In this document: positions 1 to 7,402 of the stretch, one piece after another | How positions within the stretch are numbered: the first letter of the stretch is position 1 | Layout: every line of letters begins with the position of its first letter | Assembly: GCA_049841315.1 (NCBI GenBank) | Contig: JASGDB010000142.1 | Location: 1 to 12,036, forward strand | Length of the DNA stretch: 12,036 nucleotides | Source of the DNA: JASGDB01 sp049841315 | GTDB taxonomy: Bacteria; Bacteroidota; Bacteroidia; Flavobacteriales; Weeksellaceae | Direction of reading: 5' to 3' | Program-made: the position numbers and the translations under genes | The notes under the pieces: model-generated | Database searches by the model: none | Told to the model about the DNA's origin: nothing | The model's input: only the letters and a program-made list of their open reading frames with translations

Positions 1-735
1 GAGATTGGCATGTTTCTTTTAGATAACGGCATCAATGATTTGTTTGAAAACCCAACTACTGAAGTGCTGGGCGCAGAAGCAAAAGCCGTCGGGCAATGGA
101 TTGTAAATTACGCCATGACCAATCCGGAGTTCCGAAATTCTGAAAACTGGAGCAATTTCGTACACGCAGATTTGCAGTTTCAACAATGGGCTATAAACTT
201 TCTGAATCAAAACCCCAATACGACTTGGGAGCAGTTTGAAAATGAGTTTATTACATTTCCTCCTCCAAATACACCAATTGCAAATATTCAAGAATTTTTA
301 AGTGTTTTTGATATTCAACAATCTGCCAATTTAACTGTTTATGCACAAAAAATGTTTGGAGGAAATGGTGTTGGACATGCTTTTATTTCAATATCACAAG
401 GTAATAATACTAGGACATATGGTTTTTATCCAAAATTAGGATTTCCGGGTAATTCTAATGGACCAGGTATATTTGGAAATGATACTGGACATCAATATAC
501 TTATGGTTGGAATATTGGAACTATATCACATACTCAACTTCAACAAATTATTGGAAATTCAATTGCTTTTTCTAATAGCGATTATAATGTTTTGATGAAT
601 AATTGTAGTGATTTTGCTAATTATGTACTTCAAGTTGCTGGAGTAAGTACAAATGCATCAGGAGTAGACACCCCAAATACTATAATAAATATAATTTCAA
701 GTCATGCACAATATACCAATGGAACAGCACCATAA
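1..735 (+). CDS. C-terminal part of a large protein ending in a papain-like toxin-type domain (5' end outside window)
   Basis: The frame is open from the first base, so the ATG at 10 is probably internal and the gene begins upstream. Residues are counted from that ATG. Residues 1-90 form a scaffold with short helical segments (NPNTTWEQFENEF at about 68-80). Residues 110-230 form a separate domain with His123 in GVGHAFISI and Cys199 in NNCSDFANYVL. This His-before-Cys order, with an NC-x-x-F motif, is typical of circularly permuted papain-like folds (LRAT, permuted NlpC/P60, DUF4105-like), which include amidases, peptidases and lipid acyltransferases. No signal peptide is visible in this part. 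GC is about 53% at 61-120 and about 23% at 541-600, so the last domain appears to have been acquired separately. A membrane protein gene overlaps the 3' end. I infer a polymorphic toxin C-terminus; the catalytic activity and delivery route are unknown. Confidence 0.6.
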   Translation, partial: EIGMFLLDNGINDLFENPTTEVLGAEAKAVGQWIVNYAMTNPEFRNSENWSNFVHADLQFQQWAINFLNQNPNTTWEQFENEFITFPPPNTPIANIQEFLSVFDIQQSANLTVYAQKMFGGNGVGHAFISISQGNNTRTYGFYPKLGFPGNSNGPGIFGNDTGHQYTYGWNIGTISHTQLQQIIGNSIAFSNSDYNVLMNNCSDFANYVLQVAGVSTNASGVDTPNTIINIISSHAQYTNGTAP

Positions 736-1156
736 ACCAATTAATGACAAAATCTACTTGTATATTTTGAAAACAATCATGGTTTTATCATTTCTACTCA
801 TTTGTAGTATAAATCAAGATGGCTTACCAGTATTTATATATTTATTAATGGTAGTTATTGAGTTTTTTAACAGCTTTAATTATAGTAATATAGGTATAAA
901 TTGGGAAGCGGGATTACTCCCAATCTTAGTAATGGGAACACTCATAGTTTTTTGTTCTAATATTAGATATGGAAATTTCAAAATTCTACTATTATGCTTT
1001 ATAGCGCTATTATTCTTTTTGATTTCCGAAAGTGGAATGTTAAATATAAAAAATTATATTAGTATATCTTATGGCTTTTTAGTTCCTATAATTGTGTTTA
1101 TTTTAACCTCAACTCTTTTAATAATAAAAGTATTCAAGATTAAAGAAAAACAATAA
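719..1156 (+). CDS. Five-helix membrane protein, candidate immunity protein
   Basis: This protein of about 145 residues has roughly five hydrophobic segments: YLYILKTIMVLSFLLI, LPVFIYLLMVVIEFF, WEAGLLPILVMGTLIVF, KILLLCFIALLFFLI and GFLVPIIVFILTSTLLII. It therefore sits in the inner membrane. I prefer the ATG at 719, which gives a 17-bp overlap with the preceding gene; an ATG at 704 would add five residues (MHNIP) and overlap by 32 bp. The overlap implies translational coupling. The gene is as AT-rich as the putative toxin domain before it and unlike the bacterial backbone, so the two probably moved together. Position and size fit an immunity protein that protects against the upstream domain. 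I do not recognise the family, and the immunity role is inference from context. Confidence 0.6.
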   Translation: MEQHHKPINDKIYLYILKTIMVLSFLLICSINQDGLPVFIYLLMVVIEFFNSFNYSNIGINWEAGLLPILVMGTLIVFCSNIRYGNFKILLLCFIALLFFLISESGMLNIKNYISISYGFLVPIIVFILTSTLLIIKVFKIKEKQ

Positions 1157-1160
1157 AATC

Positions 1161-1195
1161 AATCGGCTTGCGAGAGTTGCAAGCCGATTTTATTT
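1161..1195 (+). terminator. Hairpin terminator after the toxin/immunity-type pair
   Basis: An 11-bp perfect stem (AATCGGCTTGC at 1161-1171, GCAAGCCGATT at 1179-1189) with a 7-nt loop is followed by TTATTT. It lies 4 bp after the stop codon of the membrane protein gene, as expected for a rho-independent terminator. Confidence 0.8.
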
Positions 1196-1219
1196 GACAA
1201 CATAACAACTTTTGAATAC

Positions 1220-1430
1220 TTAGTCGGTGTTGAATATTTCGGGACAACCGTGATTTTTAATGGTTTCCTGTAAAACTTCGGCACACCAATCGGCACTCAT
1301 CGTGTTGGATAACGACCAGTTCAGAACCTTCCGGCTGTGCAAGTCTATAATCGCCATCAGATACATAAAACCCTTTCGCATCGGGATGTAGGTAATATTG
1401 TAATCTTCCCCAAAAACCGTAACATTTAAA
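1220..1430 (-). pseudogene. IS3-family transposase (OrfB) remnant
   Basis: Read on the minus strand from about 1430, one frame gives NITYIPMRKGFMYLMAIIDL, then HSRKVLNWSLSNTMSADWC, then AEVLQETIKNHGCPEIFNTD. This matches the rve integrase core of IS3-family OrfB transposases (DITYIPM...YLVAIIDLYSR...NTD). The piece stops at a TAA (1222-1220) just after the NTD motif that carries the second catalytic Asp. The first catalytic Asp of D-I-T-Y-I is Asn here. The N-terminal helix-turn-helix part and the DDE glutamate region are missing. A 111-residue open frame over 1257-1592 is a shifted reading of this remnant plus unrecognised sequence at 1431-1592. The fragment cannot be functional. Confidence 0.75.
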
Positions 1431-1601
1431 AATATAGTTTTTAAAGTATGCCTTTATTCCGATAATAACGGCTGTAGAAGCATTGCAGTATTTTACGCGC
1501 TTAGGCGTTTTTGACATCGATGATATTCTGTTGAATTCCTTGGGCGTTTCTTTCGGATTTTGGGTTTTCAAAAGATTTTTCCAGAAAAGCAAAAACCAAT
1601 T

Positions 1602-3872
1602 TTAAGGTTCAGAAATAATCAAGGTCGTAGGAATATCCGACAGCCAAAGGCTTTTGGAATCAATCAGATTCTTCCAGCTTTTTCCACTGATGAGCATTAA
1701 GTCCTGGCTTTCCAGAAATTTCTTTTCTATAATTTTATCGGAATAGAACGTAATATTGTCCGGCGCAATTTCTTCGATGCCTTTCAGGATTTCCTTAAGT
1801 TCTTTGTTCTTCCCGATTTGTCCTGCCGCATCCAGAATGATGATTTTGGAATTATGATTGTTTATCAGTCTTTTCGCATATTCCACGAGATAAAAATCCC
1901 CAAGATCAAAAACCGGAATAAACACATGGTCTGCATTTTCAAAATTTTTATTAATCATCACGCCGACCGGAATATTGCTTTTATCCAGAATTTTCAAGGT
2001 AAAATCATCGAAGGGCGAGGAATTAAAGATGTATCTTCTTCCTTTCACTGTGTCCAAAAGTCTTTCGGGATTGATAATTTTTGTTGTAAATCCGAGTAAT
2101 TTTCCTAAAATCGTTCCGTCATAAATCGAACGTCCGAACATCATCAGAAGCAAATCATAATTTCCCCTGTTGGTGATGGCTACCATATCGCTTTCAATAT
2201 CGGTTGATGCCTTGAACAGCGTTGTTACAGGCAGTTTTAGCTCATGCGAAGCGTTGAGGATTTCCTGAAACTGTTCCTGCTCATACTGTTCCATATCAAA
2301 AGCGTGGAGTTCATTTACAGGAGCAATATTCATCGCCGTGATGCTTTTGTCACCGTTCATTTTTTCTGTTAAATTATCTGCCAGCTTCAGCAGTGCGCTT
2401 CCGGAATCGGGTTTATCGAACGAAAGCAGGATTTTGTATTTACCGTTTTCGTCTTCATTGTTTTCTTCGTAACGGGATTTTTTTCTGAAAATATAATTGA
2501 TAAAATCCAGTGCTGGCCCAGTCATAAACGTAGTGAACAGTGCCATTACCACCATCATGGCGAATATTTCCGGGCTGAGTACGCCGAGGTCGTAGCCGAT
2601 ATTTAAAACCACAAGTTCCATTAAACCTCGTGTATTCATCAATGCTCCAATGGTAAAGCTGTCTTTCCATTTGATTCCGAGAAACTTGGAAGTAAGAGCG
2701 CTTCCTATGAATTTTCCGGTAATGGCAACGAGAATAATCACGCCTGCGGTTTTCCAAAGGTGAATATCATTCAATAAACCGATTTGTGTACGAAGCCCCG
2801 TAAATACAAAGAACAGCGGAAGCAGAAGCACAAGAGCTACATCTTCTATTTTTTCAATAAATAGGTTGCGGAATTTTACGTTTTCAGGCATAATCGCTCC
2901 TGCCATAAATGCTCCAAAAAGCGCATGGATTCCGATAACTTCCGTTGTGTAAGCCGACAAAATCAGCGTGAGAAAGAAGATAGCAGCTACGGGTTTGGAG
3001 ATGCTTCCTTTCCCGGAATGTAATTCTCCTATTCTTTTGAGGAACGGGCGCACTATTTTAATCATTATCAGCACATACGCTATTGCCATAAGGATTACAT
3101 ATACAGAGCTTGCGAAAGAACCTGCTTTTACAATGGCAATCACCGCCGCCAGAATACACCATGCTGTGATATCATCCGCCGCTGCACAGGTAATCACGAT
3201 AGTTCCGAGCCTGGTTTTCTGCAAATTCCTCTCCTGAACAATTCTCGCAAGAACGGGAAATGCGGTAATGCTCATCGCAATCGCCATGAAAAGTGCAAAA
3301 GAGCTGAACTGTACTCCCTGCGGAGCAAATTCCTGATAAATAAAATATGCAAGACCGATTCCTAAAGCGAAAGGAAATATAATGCTTGCATGGCTGATAA
3401 CGACTGCGTCGCCCGCTTTTTTTCTCAGTACGCCGAGGTCGAGCTCCATTCCGACGATGTACATGAAGAGGATTAAGCCAATCTGGCTGAGAAACTGCAG
3501 ATTCGGCAGGGATTCTTTCGGGAAAAGAAATGTCGATACTTCAGGGAAATAAAGCCCGAGAAGCGACGGGCCGAGTACAATTCCTGCAATCATCTCACCG
3601 ATTACGGACGGCTGTTTGATTTTCATACAAATCCAACCGAAAAGTCTCGCAGTAAAAATAATGGCAACAATCTGAAGCAGAAGAAGCGCCAGAGGATGGT
3701 GAAGATTTTCTCCGAAAGACACGAGAAAGTTTTCCCAAGTAGTCCCATTGGTTTCGTTTACTTTTACATCTCCTGTTTCAAGGGTTTTTCCTTCAATGAA
3801 GAACCAATACATCAGGATGGAGAAAAAAACGATTGTACTTCCGTAGAATATGGCGTTTCTGTACTTTTTCAT
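1602..3872 (-). CDS. CPA2/CHX-like cation:proton antiporter with cytosolic C-terminal domain
   Basis: This inner-membrane antiporter exchanges a monovalent cation (K+ or Na+) for protons. I chose the ATG at 3872 (MKKYRNAIFYGS, 756 residues). The frame continues upstream to a TTG at 3935, but ATG is far more common in this group. An N-terminal helix (about 6-26) precedes a periplasmic linker. The exchanger domain (about 60-470) begins with LGPSLLG and QPSVIGEMIAGIVLGP, typical of the KefB/CHX group. The motif AADDITAW, with two aspartates near residues 233-234, marks the ion-binding helix and resembles plant CHX proteins. After about residue 485 comes a soluble region of about 270 residues whose two halves resemble UspA-like regulatory folds (KYKILLSFDKPDSGSALLKL at its start). 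The gene stands alone between the IS remnant and a small membrane protein gene. Family assignment is firm; ion specificity cannot be read from the sequence. Confidence 0.92.
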   Translation of the reverse strand: MKKYRNAIFYGSTIVFFSILMYWFFIEGKTLETGDVKVNETNGTTWENFLVSFGENLHHPLALLLLQIVAIIFTARLFGWICMKIKQPSVIGEMIAGIVLGPSLLGLYFPEVSTFLFPKESLPNLQFLSQIGLILFMYIVGMELDLGVLRKKAGDAVVISHASIIFPFALGIGLAYFIYQEFAPQGVQFSSFALFMAIAMSITAFPVLARIVQERNLQKTRLGTIVITCAAADDITAWCILAAVIAIVKAGSFASSVYVILMAIAYVLIMIKIVRPFLKRIGELHSGKGSISKPVAAIFFLTLILSAYTTEVIGIHALFGAFMAGAIMPENVKFRNLFIEKIEDVALVLLLPLFFVFTGLRTQIGLLNDIHLWKTAGVIILVAITGKFIGSALTSKFLGIKWKDSFTIGALMNTRGLMELVVLNIGYDLGVLSPEIFAMMVVMALFTTFMTGPALDFINYIFRKKSRYEENNEDENGKYKILLSFDKPDSGSALLKLADNLTEKMNGDKSITAMNIAPVNELHAFDMEQYEQEQFQEILNASHELKLPVTTLFKASTDIESDMVAITNRGNYDLLLMMFGRSIYDGTILGKLLGFTTKIINPERLLDTVKGRRYIFNSSPFDDFTLKILDKSNIPVGVMINKNFENADHVFIPVFDLGDFYLVEYAKRLINNHNSKIIILDAAGQIGKNKELKEILKGIEEIAPDNITFYSDKIIEKKFLESQDLMLISGKSWKNLIDSKSLWLSDIPTTLIISEP

Positions 3873-4020
3873 GTGCAGATATTTATTGTTTTTAGGTAAA
3901 ATTGCAGTGTCATTAATCTTAATTTGTGTTTCCAAATCACTGCGCTTTCATGCTGTACTATTTTAATCTGAAATCAATGAAAAACAAAAAAAGTGTACTA
4001 AGATTGTTCTTCCATTGAAA

Positions 4021-4395
4021 TTACCTTATCTTTTTTAATGTATTGAACGTTACGTTTTCTTTACATTTGATAAAAGTGATTTCAAATTTCGGATTTTTTT
4101 CCGGATAATTCAGAAAATACTGTGGGCAGGGTTTTTTTTGAGCTTGGCTTTTGTCAAAATCAATAAATCCGTGGGTAAGAATACTGTCTCTGAGTAATTT
4201 CTCGTTAATTTTAAGAGCGCTCATCTGCTCAAGAAACTCCGGCTGGTAGCTGAAATCCTTTGAAAGCGATTCCGCAATCACCCTGCTGTTCGGAAGATAA
4301 CCGCTGCAGCTTGCGCCTTTTTGGTTTAAAACAAAAAAAACGATAATCAGTCCCGGAACTAATCCGATAAAATAGAATTTTAATTTACGAAGCAT
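4021..4395 (-). CDS. Small membrane-anchored protein, DUF4258-like
   Basis: This protein of 124 residues has one N-terminal hydrophobic segment (FYFIGLVPGLIIVFFVLN, about 8-25) and then a soluble part of about 95 residues. Cysteines lie at CSGYLPNSRV, KKPCPQYF and FIKCKENV, so the soluble part is probably extracytoplasmic. The order of a short anchor, a xLPNxRVxxE/D block, a segment with FDKS, a C-x-x-Y/F strand and a final strand with C matches my recollection of flavobacterial proteins labelled DUF4258. No catalytic function is known to me. It lies 84 bp downstream of the alanine dehydrogenase gene on the same strand, separated by a degenerate repeat, and 148 bp before the antiporter gene, so an operon is possible but not shown. 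Confidence 0.7.
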   Translation of the reverse strand: MLRKLKFYFIGLVPGLIIVFFVLNQKGASCSGYLPNSRVIAESLSKDFSYQPEFLEQMSALKINEKLLRDSILTHGFIDFDKSQAQKKPCPQYFLNYPEKNPKFEITFIKCKENVTFNTLKKIR

Positions 4396-4403
4396 TTTTG
4401 ATT

Positions 4404-4482
4404 CTGGTTCAAAGTTTAATGTTCAAGGTTCAAAGTTTTAAAATCTCACATCTGAAATCTCGTGTCTCATATCCGGCATCTA
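4404..4482. repeat. Degenerate short tandem repeats
   Basis: GGTTCAAAGTTT occurs at 4406-4417 and again at 4428-4439. These are followed by loosely repeated units of the ATCTCACATCT type (AATCTCACATCTG, AATCTCGTGTCTC, ATATCCGGCATCT). Such motifs are common in flavobacterial intergenic DNA. Their function is unknown. Confidence 0.55.
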
Positions 4483-5667
4483 AAACAGCAAAAGGTTAAT
4501 ATCATGGTACGTAAGGTCGAAACGGTCGCAGACTGATTTTTTGGTGTGCCTTCCTTTGTACATATAAAGTGAGTCTTTCATTTCATTTTTCTTCAAAAGC
4601 GTATTTTCAAAACCGCCTTCTTCATCGTAATTCAGAAGATAGCTTAAAAAGAAATTGGAAATGGCTTTGGTTGTGGTTCTCGGCATTTTGGATGTGAGAT
4701 TCGGAAGTCCGCAGTGGATAACGCCGTGTTTGATGATGTAGGGGTTTTCCATGTTTGTGAGTTCGGAGGTTTCTACAGCCTTTCCATTATCTATGGTTAC
4801 ATCGATGATGACGCTTCCTTTTTTCATTTTCATCACCATTTCTTCGGTGATTATGGGAGACATATTCATTCTCGGGCACGCCGTAATCACGACATCTGCT
4901 CTCCTCAGGCTTTTGGTGAGTTCTTTCGGGTCGATTATTGAGGTCGGAACACGGCTGTCCACCAATGTGTGAAGCCTTCTCAGCTTGGAAAGCGAATTGT
5001 CAAAAACTTTTACGCTTGCGCCCAATCCGATGGCGGATTTTGTGGCGAGTTCTCCCACGATTCCCGCACCGATAATCACGACTTCCGTAGGGCGGACTCC
5101 TGTGATTCCGCCGAGCATCATTCCATTGGAAAGTGCCAGCAGTTCGGCTGAATAAAGTATGGAAATCGTCCCGGCAATTTCTCCGATGAGCCGGACTAAT
5201 GCGAGCTGTTTGTATTCATCTTTAATATATTCAAAAGCGATGGCATTCACTTTTTTCGATGCCAGTTTCAGGAAATAATCTTTATCGCGGAGGTTAATCT
5301 GAAGGGCAGAAACCAGATAGCTGTTGGGTTTTAGGTATTCGATTTCCTCTTCCGTCGGCGGATTGATTTTCAGCACCAAATCCTGCCCGAAAGCCTCAAC
5401 AGGAGAATTCACAATAACGGCTCCGGCTTCGGAATACTGCATATCCGTAAAGAAAGAGCCTTGTCCGGCTCCGGCTTCGATGAAAATTTCGTGACCGTGC
5501 GAAACTAAAACCTGTACGGCATCGGGAGTGATGCAGGTACGGCGTTCGTTCAGGCAGGTTTCTTTCGGAATCCCAATGGTGAAATTTTTGCTTTTTTTGA
5601 TAACCTCCAGTTTTTCTTCTTTCGGCATCAGTTCTGCTTCGGAAAAAGGGGTGAAAATATTACTCAT
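4480..5667 (-). CDS. ald: Alanine dehydrogenase / PNT-family NAD(P)-dependent dehydrogenase
   Basis: The family interconverts L-alanine and pyruvate plus ammonia with NAD+ in the cytoplasm. The protein has 395 residues. The N-terminal catalytic half (about 27-165) carries IGIPKET, ERRTCITPDAV (Arg near 43 as candidate substrate-binding residue) and LVLKINPPTEEE (Lys100, equivalent to the catalytic lysine). The Rossmann half carries GAGIVG (200-205) for nucleotide binding, ADVVITACP, KKGSVIIDVTIDNG and HCGLPNLTSKMPRTTTKA. The segment YLVSALQ has Gln where classical alanine dehydrogenases usually have an active-site His, and the loop after ADVVITA lacks the usual PGAKAP motif, so it is also close to transhydrogenase alpha subunits. 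An N-terminal extension of about 25 residues and a C-terminal tail distinguish it from the Bacillus enzyme. The gene symbol follows the usual annotation of flavobacterial homologues; activity on alanine is inferred. Confidence 0.82.
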   Translation of the reverse strand: MSNIFTPFSEAELMPKEEKLEVIKKSKNFTIGIPKETCLNERRTCITPDAVQVLVSHGHEIFIEAGAGQGSFFTDMQYSEAGAVIVNSPVEAFGQDLVLKINPPTEEEIEYLKPNSYLVSALQINLRDKDYFLKLASKKVNAIAFEYIKDEYKQLALVRLIGEIAGTISILYSAELLALSNGMMLGGITGVRPTEVVIIGAGIVGELATKSAIGLGASVKVFDNSLSKLRRLHTLVDSRVPTSIIDPKELTKSLRRADVVITACPRMNMSPIITEEMVMKMKKGSVIIDVTIDNGKAVETSELTNMENPYIIKHGVIHCGLPNLTSKMPRTTTKAISNFFLSYLLNYDEEGGFENTLLKKNEMKDSLYMYKGRHTKKSVCDRFDLTYHDINLLLF

Positions 5668-5687
5668 GATTTAATAGGTTCGGAATG

Positions 5688-5695
5688 CAAATTTA
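5688..5695 (-). promoter_or_regulatory. Possible -7 promoter box for the alanine dehydrogenase gene
   Basis: The minus strand reads TAAATTTG, which fits the Bacteroidetes -7 consensus TAnnTTTG, about 20 bp before the start codon at 5667. No well-spaced -33 TTG was found: the nearest candidates lie 11 and 25 bp away. Weak call. Confidence 0.3.
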
Positions 5696-5881
5696 GGGAT
5701 AAAAATCAAGAAATAGATTTCAAGTATTCCGGTTTCTTTTAGAGTTTCTCTTCTTGTTTTTTTGTATATGGCGGTAAAATAACTTTTTCATATCCTGAAT
5801 TTACTTTATCCAAATGTAAAAAAGAAAACCGAAAATTCGGGTTAACTGTGAAATTTAAGAAAATTTAGAATGTTTAAATTT

Positions 5882-5925
5882 CATCAAAATTAATTCCCCT
5901 ACCCCTAAAGGGTATAATTTTGATG
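5882..5925 (-). terminator. Hairpin downstream of the recombinase gene
   Basis: Perfect 11-bp arms CATCAAAATTA (5882-5892) and TAATTTTGATG (5915-5925) enclose a smaller CCCT-AA-AGGG hairpin. The structure lies about 50 bp after the recombinase stop codon, and on the minus strand it is followed by AAATTTAAAC rather than a clean T-run. It may be a terminator or a transcript-stabilising structure; a recombination site is less likely. Confidence 0.45.
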
Positions 5926-5973
5926 TTACTATCCTCTTCCCATTCTTTTTTGCTTCTCCATCAGCAGCCCGAT

Positions 5974-7197
5974 TTATACTGATATTCTTTCAAAATACCT
6001 CCCCAGCGAAACAATCCTCTCCTCATTTCTTGGGTTGATGTATCTGCGGAACACCTGTTCTGTGCTGTGTCCTGTGGCTTCCATCAAAAGCGGTGTCGGG
6101 ATTTTTCCATAAAAAATTGTGGCAAAACTTCTCCTTCCGATGTGGCTGGAAACCGTTTCCCATTTTTCCGTTTCGGTAGATTTTGAGCGGAAAGCACTAC
6201 GCTTTTTCGCTTTTATCGAATCGTTGATTTTTGAAAGTTTGGCAATTTCCTTTATTTTCCGGTTGTAGTCCTGCATTTCTATTGGTTGCGGAAAACTGTT
6301 TCCGTTTCTTTTTAAGATGTTGAGAACGATTGGGTGAAGCGGTAATACGATTTCCTTTTTTGTTTTCTTCTGCGTAAAAGCAATGCACATTCTTCCGTTG
6401 ATTTCTTTGAGTTGTTTCGTAGTAAATCCCATAAAATCCGAAAACCTTTGCCCTGTGTAGCAACTGATAAGCAGCCAGTCCTTTGCATTCTCCAGTTCTT
6501 CAGAAACATTCGTCTGCTTTATCTGTTCGATTTCCCTTTCCGTCAGCGTAACGATTTCCCTCTGCTGCCTTTCCCTGCGAATTTCCAGCTCCTTTACAAA
6601 CGTTTTTATTCCCTTTTTCTCGGCAAAATTTAAAATCGTCTTTACGAAATGAATACTTCTGTATATCGTATTCTCACTGTATTCTTCCTCTTTCCCGAAT
6701 CTCACAAAATCCCTCACGAAATCAGAATTAACTTCCTTTATATATAATCTTTTGCAGAGAAAACCCTCGAATCGCTCTATTAACTGGTAAAAAACTTTAT
6801 ATCTTTTATATGTAGAAAAACAGATTAATTCCTTTCTCGAATCCATATACCATTTCATAAAGAACAACAGGGAATTTTCAGGAAGCTCCGCTTTCTTTCC
6901 TGAGCAGATGTCCTTTATTCTTTTCGCCATTGCCCTTTGCAGCGGCTCTTTTCCATTCTCTTTCCTTTCTTCCAGATATTCCGTCAGTTGCAGTTTTATC
7001 TCATCGAGTTTTGCATTGAGCTGTTTGTATTTTTTGAGATAAATGTTAAGTGGGCGTTGTTTTTCCCCGTCCCAATCCGTTTCGGGAATCCGCAGAGAAG
7101 TACGGAATGTAAAGGTTTTCTTGTGCTGCGGGTCGGTAAGGTTGAGATGAATGTTTTTAAGCGTTCCGTTTTGCGGAAGAAAGAATTCAAAGGTCAT
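5974..7197 (-). CDS. Tyrosine recombinase (putative local DNA invertase)
   Basis: This 407-residue site-specific recombinase has the usual Bacteroidetes layout. An arm-binding N-terminal domain (about 1-90, with FRTSLRIPETDWD) is followed by a SAM-like core-binding domain (about 108-205, with FSTYKRYKVFYQLIERF) and a C-terminal catalytic domain (about 215-400). All catalytic residues are visible: Arg251 in TGQRFSDF, Lys278 in TQKKTKKE, His352 and Arg355 in SHIGRRSF, His377 in TGHSTE, and the nucleophile Tyr386 in VFRRYI. It therefore looks active. The family includes integrases of mobile elements and the Tsr recombinases of Bacteroides that invert nearby promoters. No other mobilisation or phage genes lie near it. 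The inverted repeat 180 bp upstream has the form expected of its core site, so I favour a promoter invertase. No promoter box is seen directly before its start; the nearest is inside the invertible segment. Confidence 0.9.
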   Translation of the reverse strand: MTFEFFLPQNGTLKNIHLNLTDPQHKKTFTFRTSLRIPETDWDGEKQRPLNIYLKKYKQLNAKLDEIKLQLTEYLEERKENGKEPLQRAMAKRIKDICSGKKAELPENSLLFFMKWYMDSRKELICFSTYKRYKVFYQLIERFEGFLCKRLYIKEVNSDFVRDFVRFGKEEEYSENTIYRSIHFVKTILNFAEKKGIKTFVKELEIRRERQQREIVTLTEREIEQIKQTNVSEELENAKDWLLISCYTGQRFSDFMGFTTKQLKEINGRMCIAFTQKKTKKEIVLPLHPIVLNILKRNGNSFPQPIEMQDYNRKIKEIAKLSKINDSIKAKKRSAFRSKSTETEKWETVSSHIGRRSFATIFYGKIPTPLLMEATGHSTEQVFRRYINPRNEERIVSLGRYFERISV

Positions 7198-7253
7198 ATC
7201 GCTGGATTTTGTTGGTTAGAGTATGTTTTACGCTCCTCACGCGACAAGTGTGC

Positions 7254-7349
7254 GAGGTTAAGCATCGTTCGGCACTCCGTGCCGCTTCCTTTGTTTTTAA
7301 AAAGTGCGGAGCACTTAATGATGCTTAACCTCAGACCTCAAGTCTGAGG
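7254..7349. repeat. Nested hairpin structure between recombinase gene and invertible segment
   Basis: An outer inverted repeat pairs GAGGTTAAGCATC (7254-7266) with GATGCTTAACCTC (7320-7332). It extends to 16 bp with one G/A mismatch. Inside are two short hairpins: CGGCAC-TCC-GTGCCG (7270-7284) and AAGTGC-GGA-GCACTT (7302-7316). A further hairpin, CCTCAGAC-CTCAA-GTCTGAGG (7329-7349), overlaps its right edge. A leftward transcript from the invertible promoter would pass through all of them before reaching the recombinase start at 7197. It may be a repeated palindromic element of the genome or a leader that limits expression. Confidence 0.6.
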
Positions 7350-7375
7350 AGAAGAAACAGCGAATATATAACAAA

Positions 7376-7402
7376 AAAAGTAGTCCTGTATAGACTACTT
7401 TT
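7376..7402 (+). repeat. Left inverted repeat (IRL) of invertible segment, candidate recombination core site
   Basis: Ten-bp palindromic arms AAAAGTAGTC (7376-7385) and GACTACTTTT (7393-7402) flank the asymmetric 7-bp spacer CTGTATA (7386-7392). Bases 7377-7399 are repeated perfectly in reverse orientation at 7588-7610. Paired arms around a 6-8 bp spacer are the standard form of a tyrosine recombinase crossover site. Confidence 0.85.

Larger units (their letters stand above)
5668..5973. other. Intergenic region between recombinase and alanine dehydrogenase genes
   Basis: This AT-rich non-coding DNA holds the possible alanine dehydrogenase promoter box at its left end and the hairpin at 5882-5925. 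A small CCGAA/TTCGG palindrome lies near 5828-5839. I see no other gene or RNA. Confidence 0.5.

Noticed and set aside
1257..1592. A 111-residue open reading frame as a separate gene
   Set aside because: Its right half is a shifted frame of the IS3 transposase remnant and the rest has no recognisable domain.
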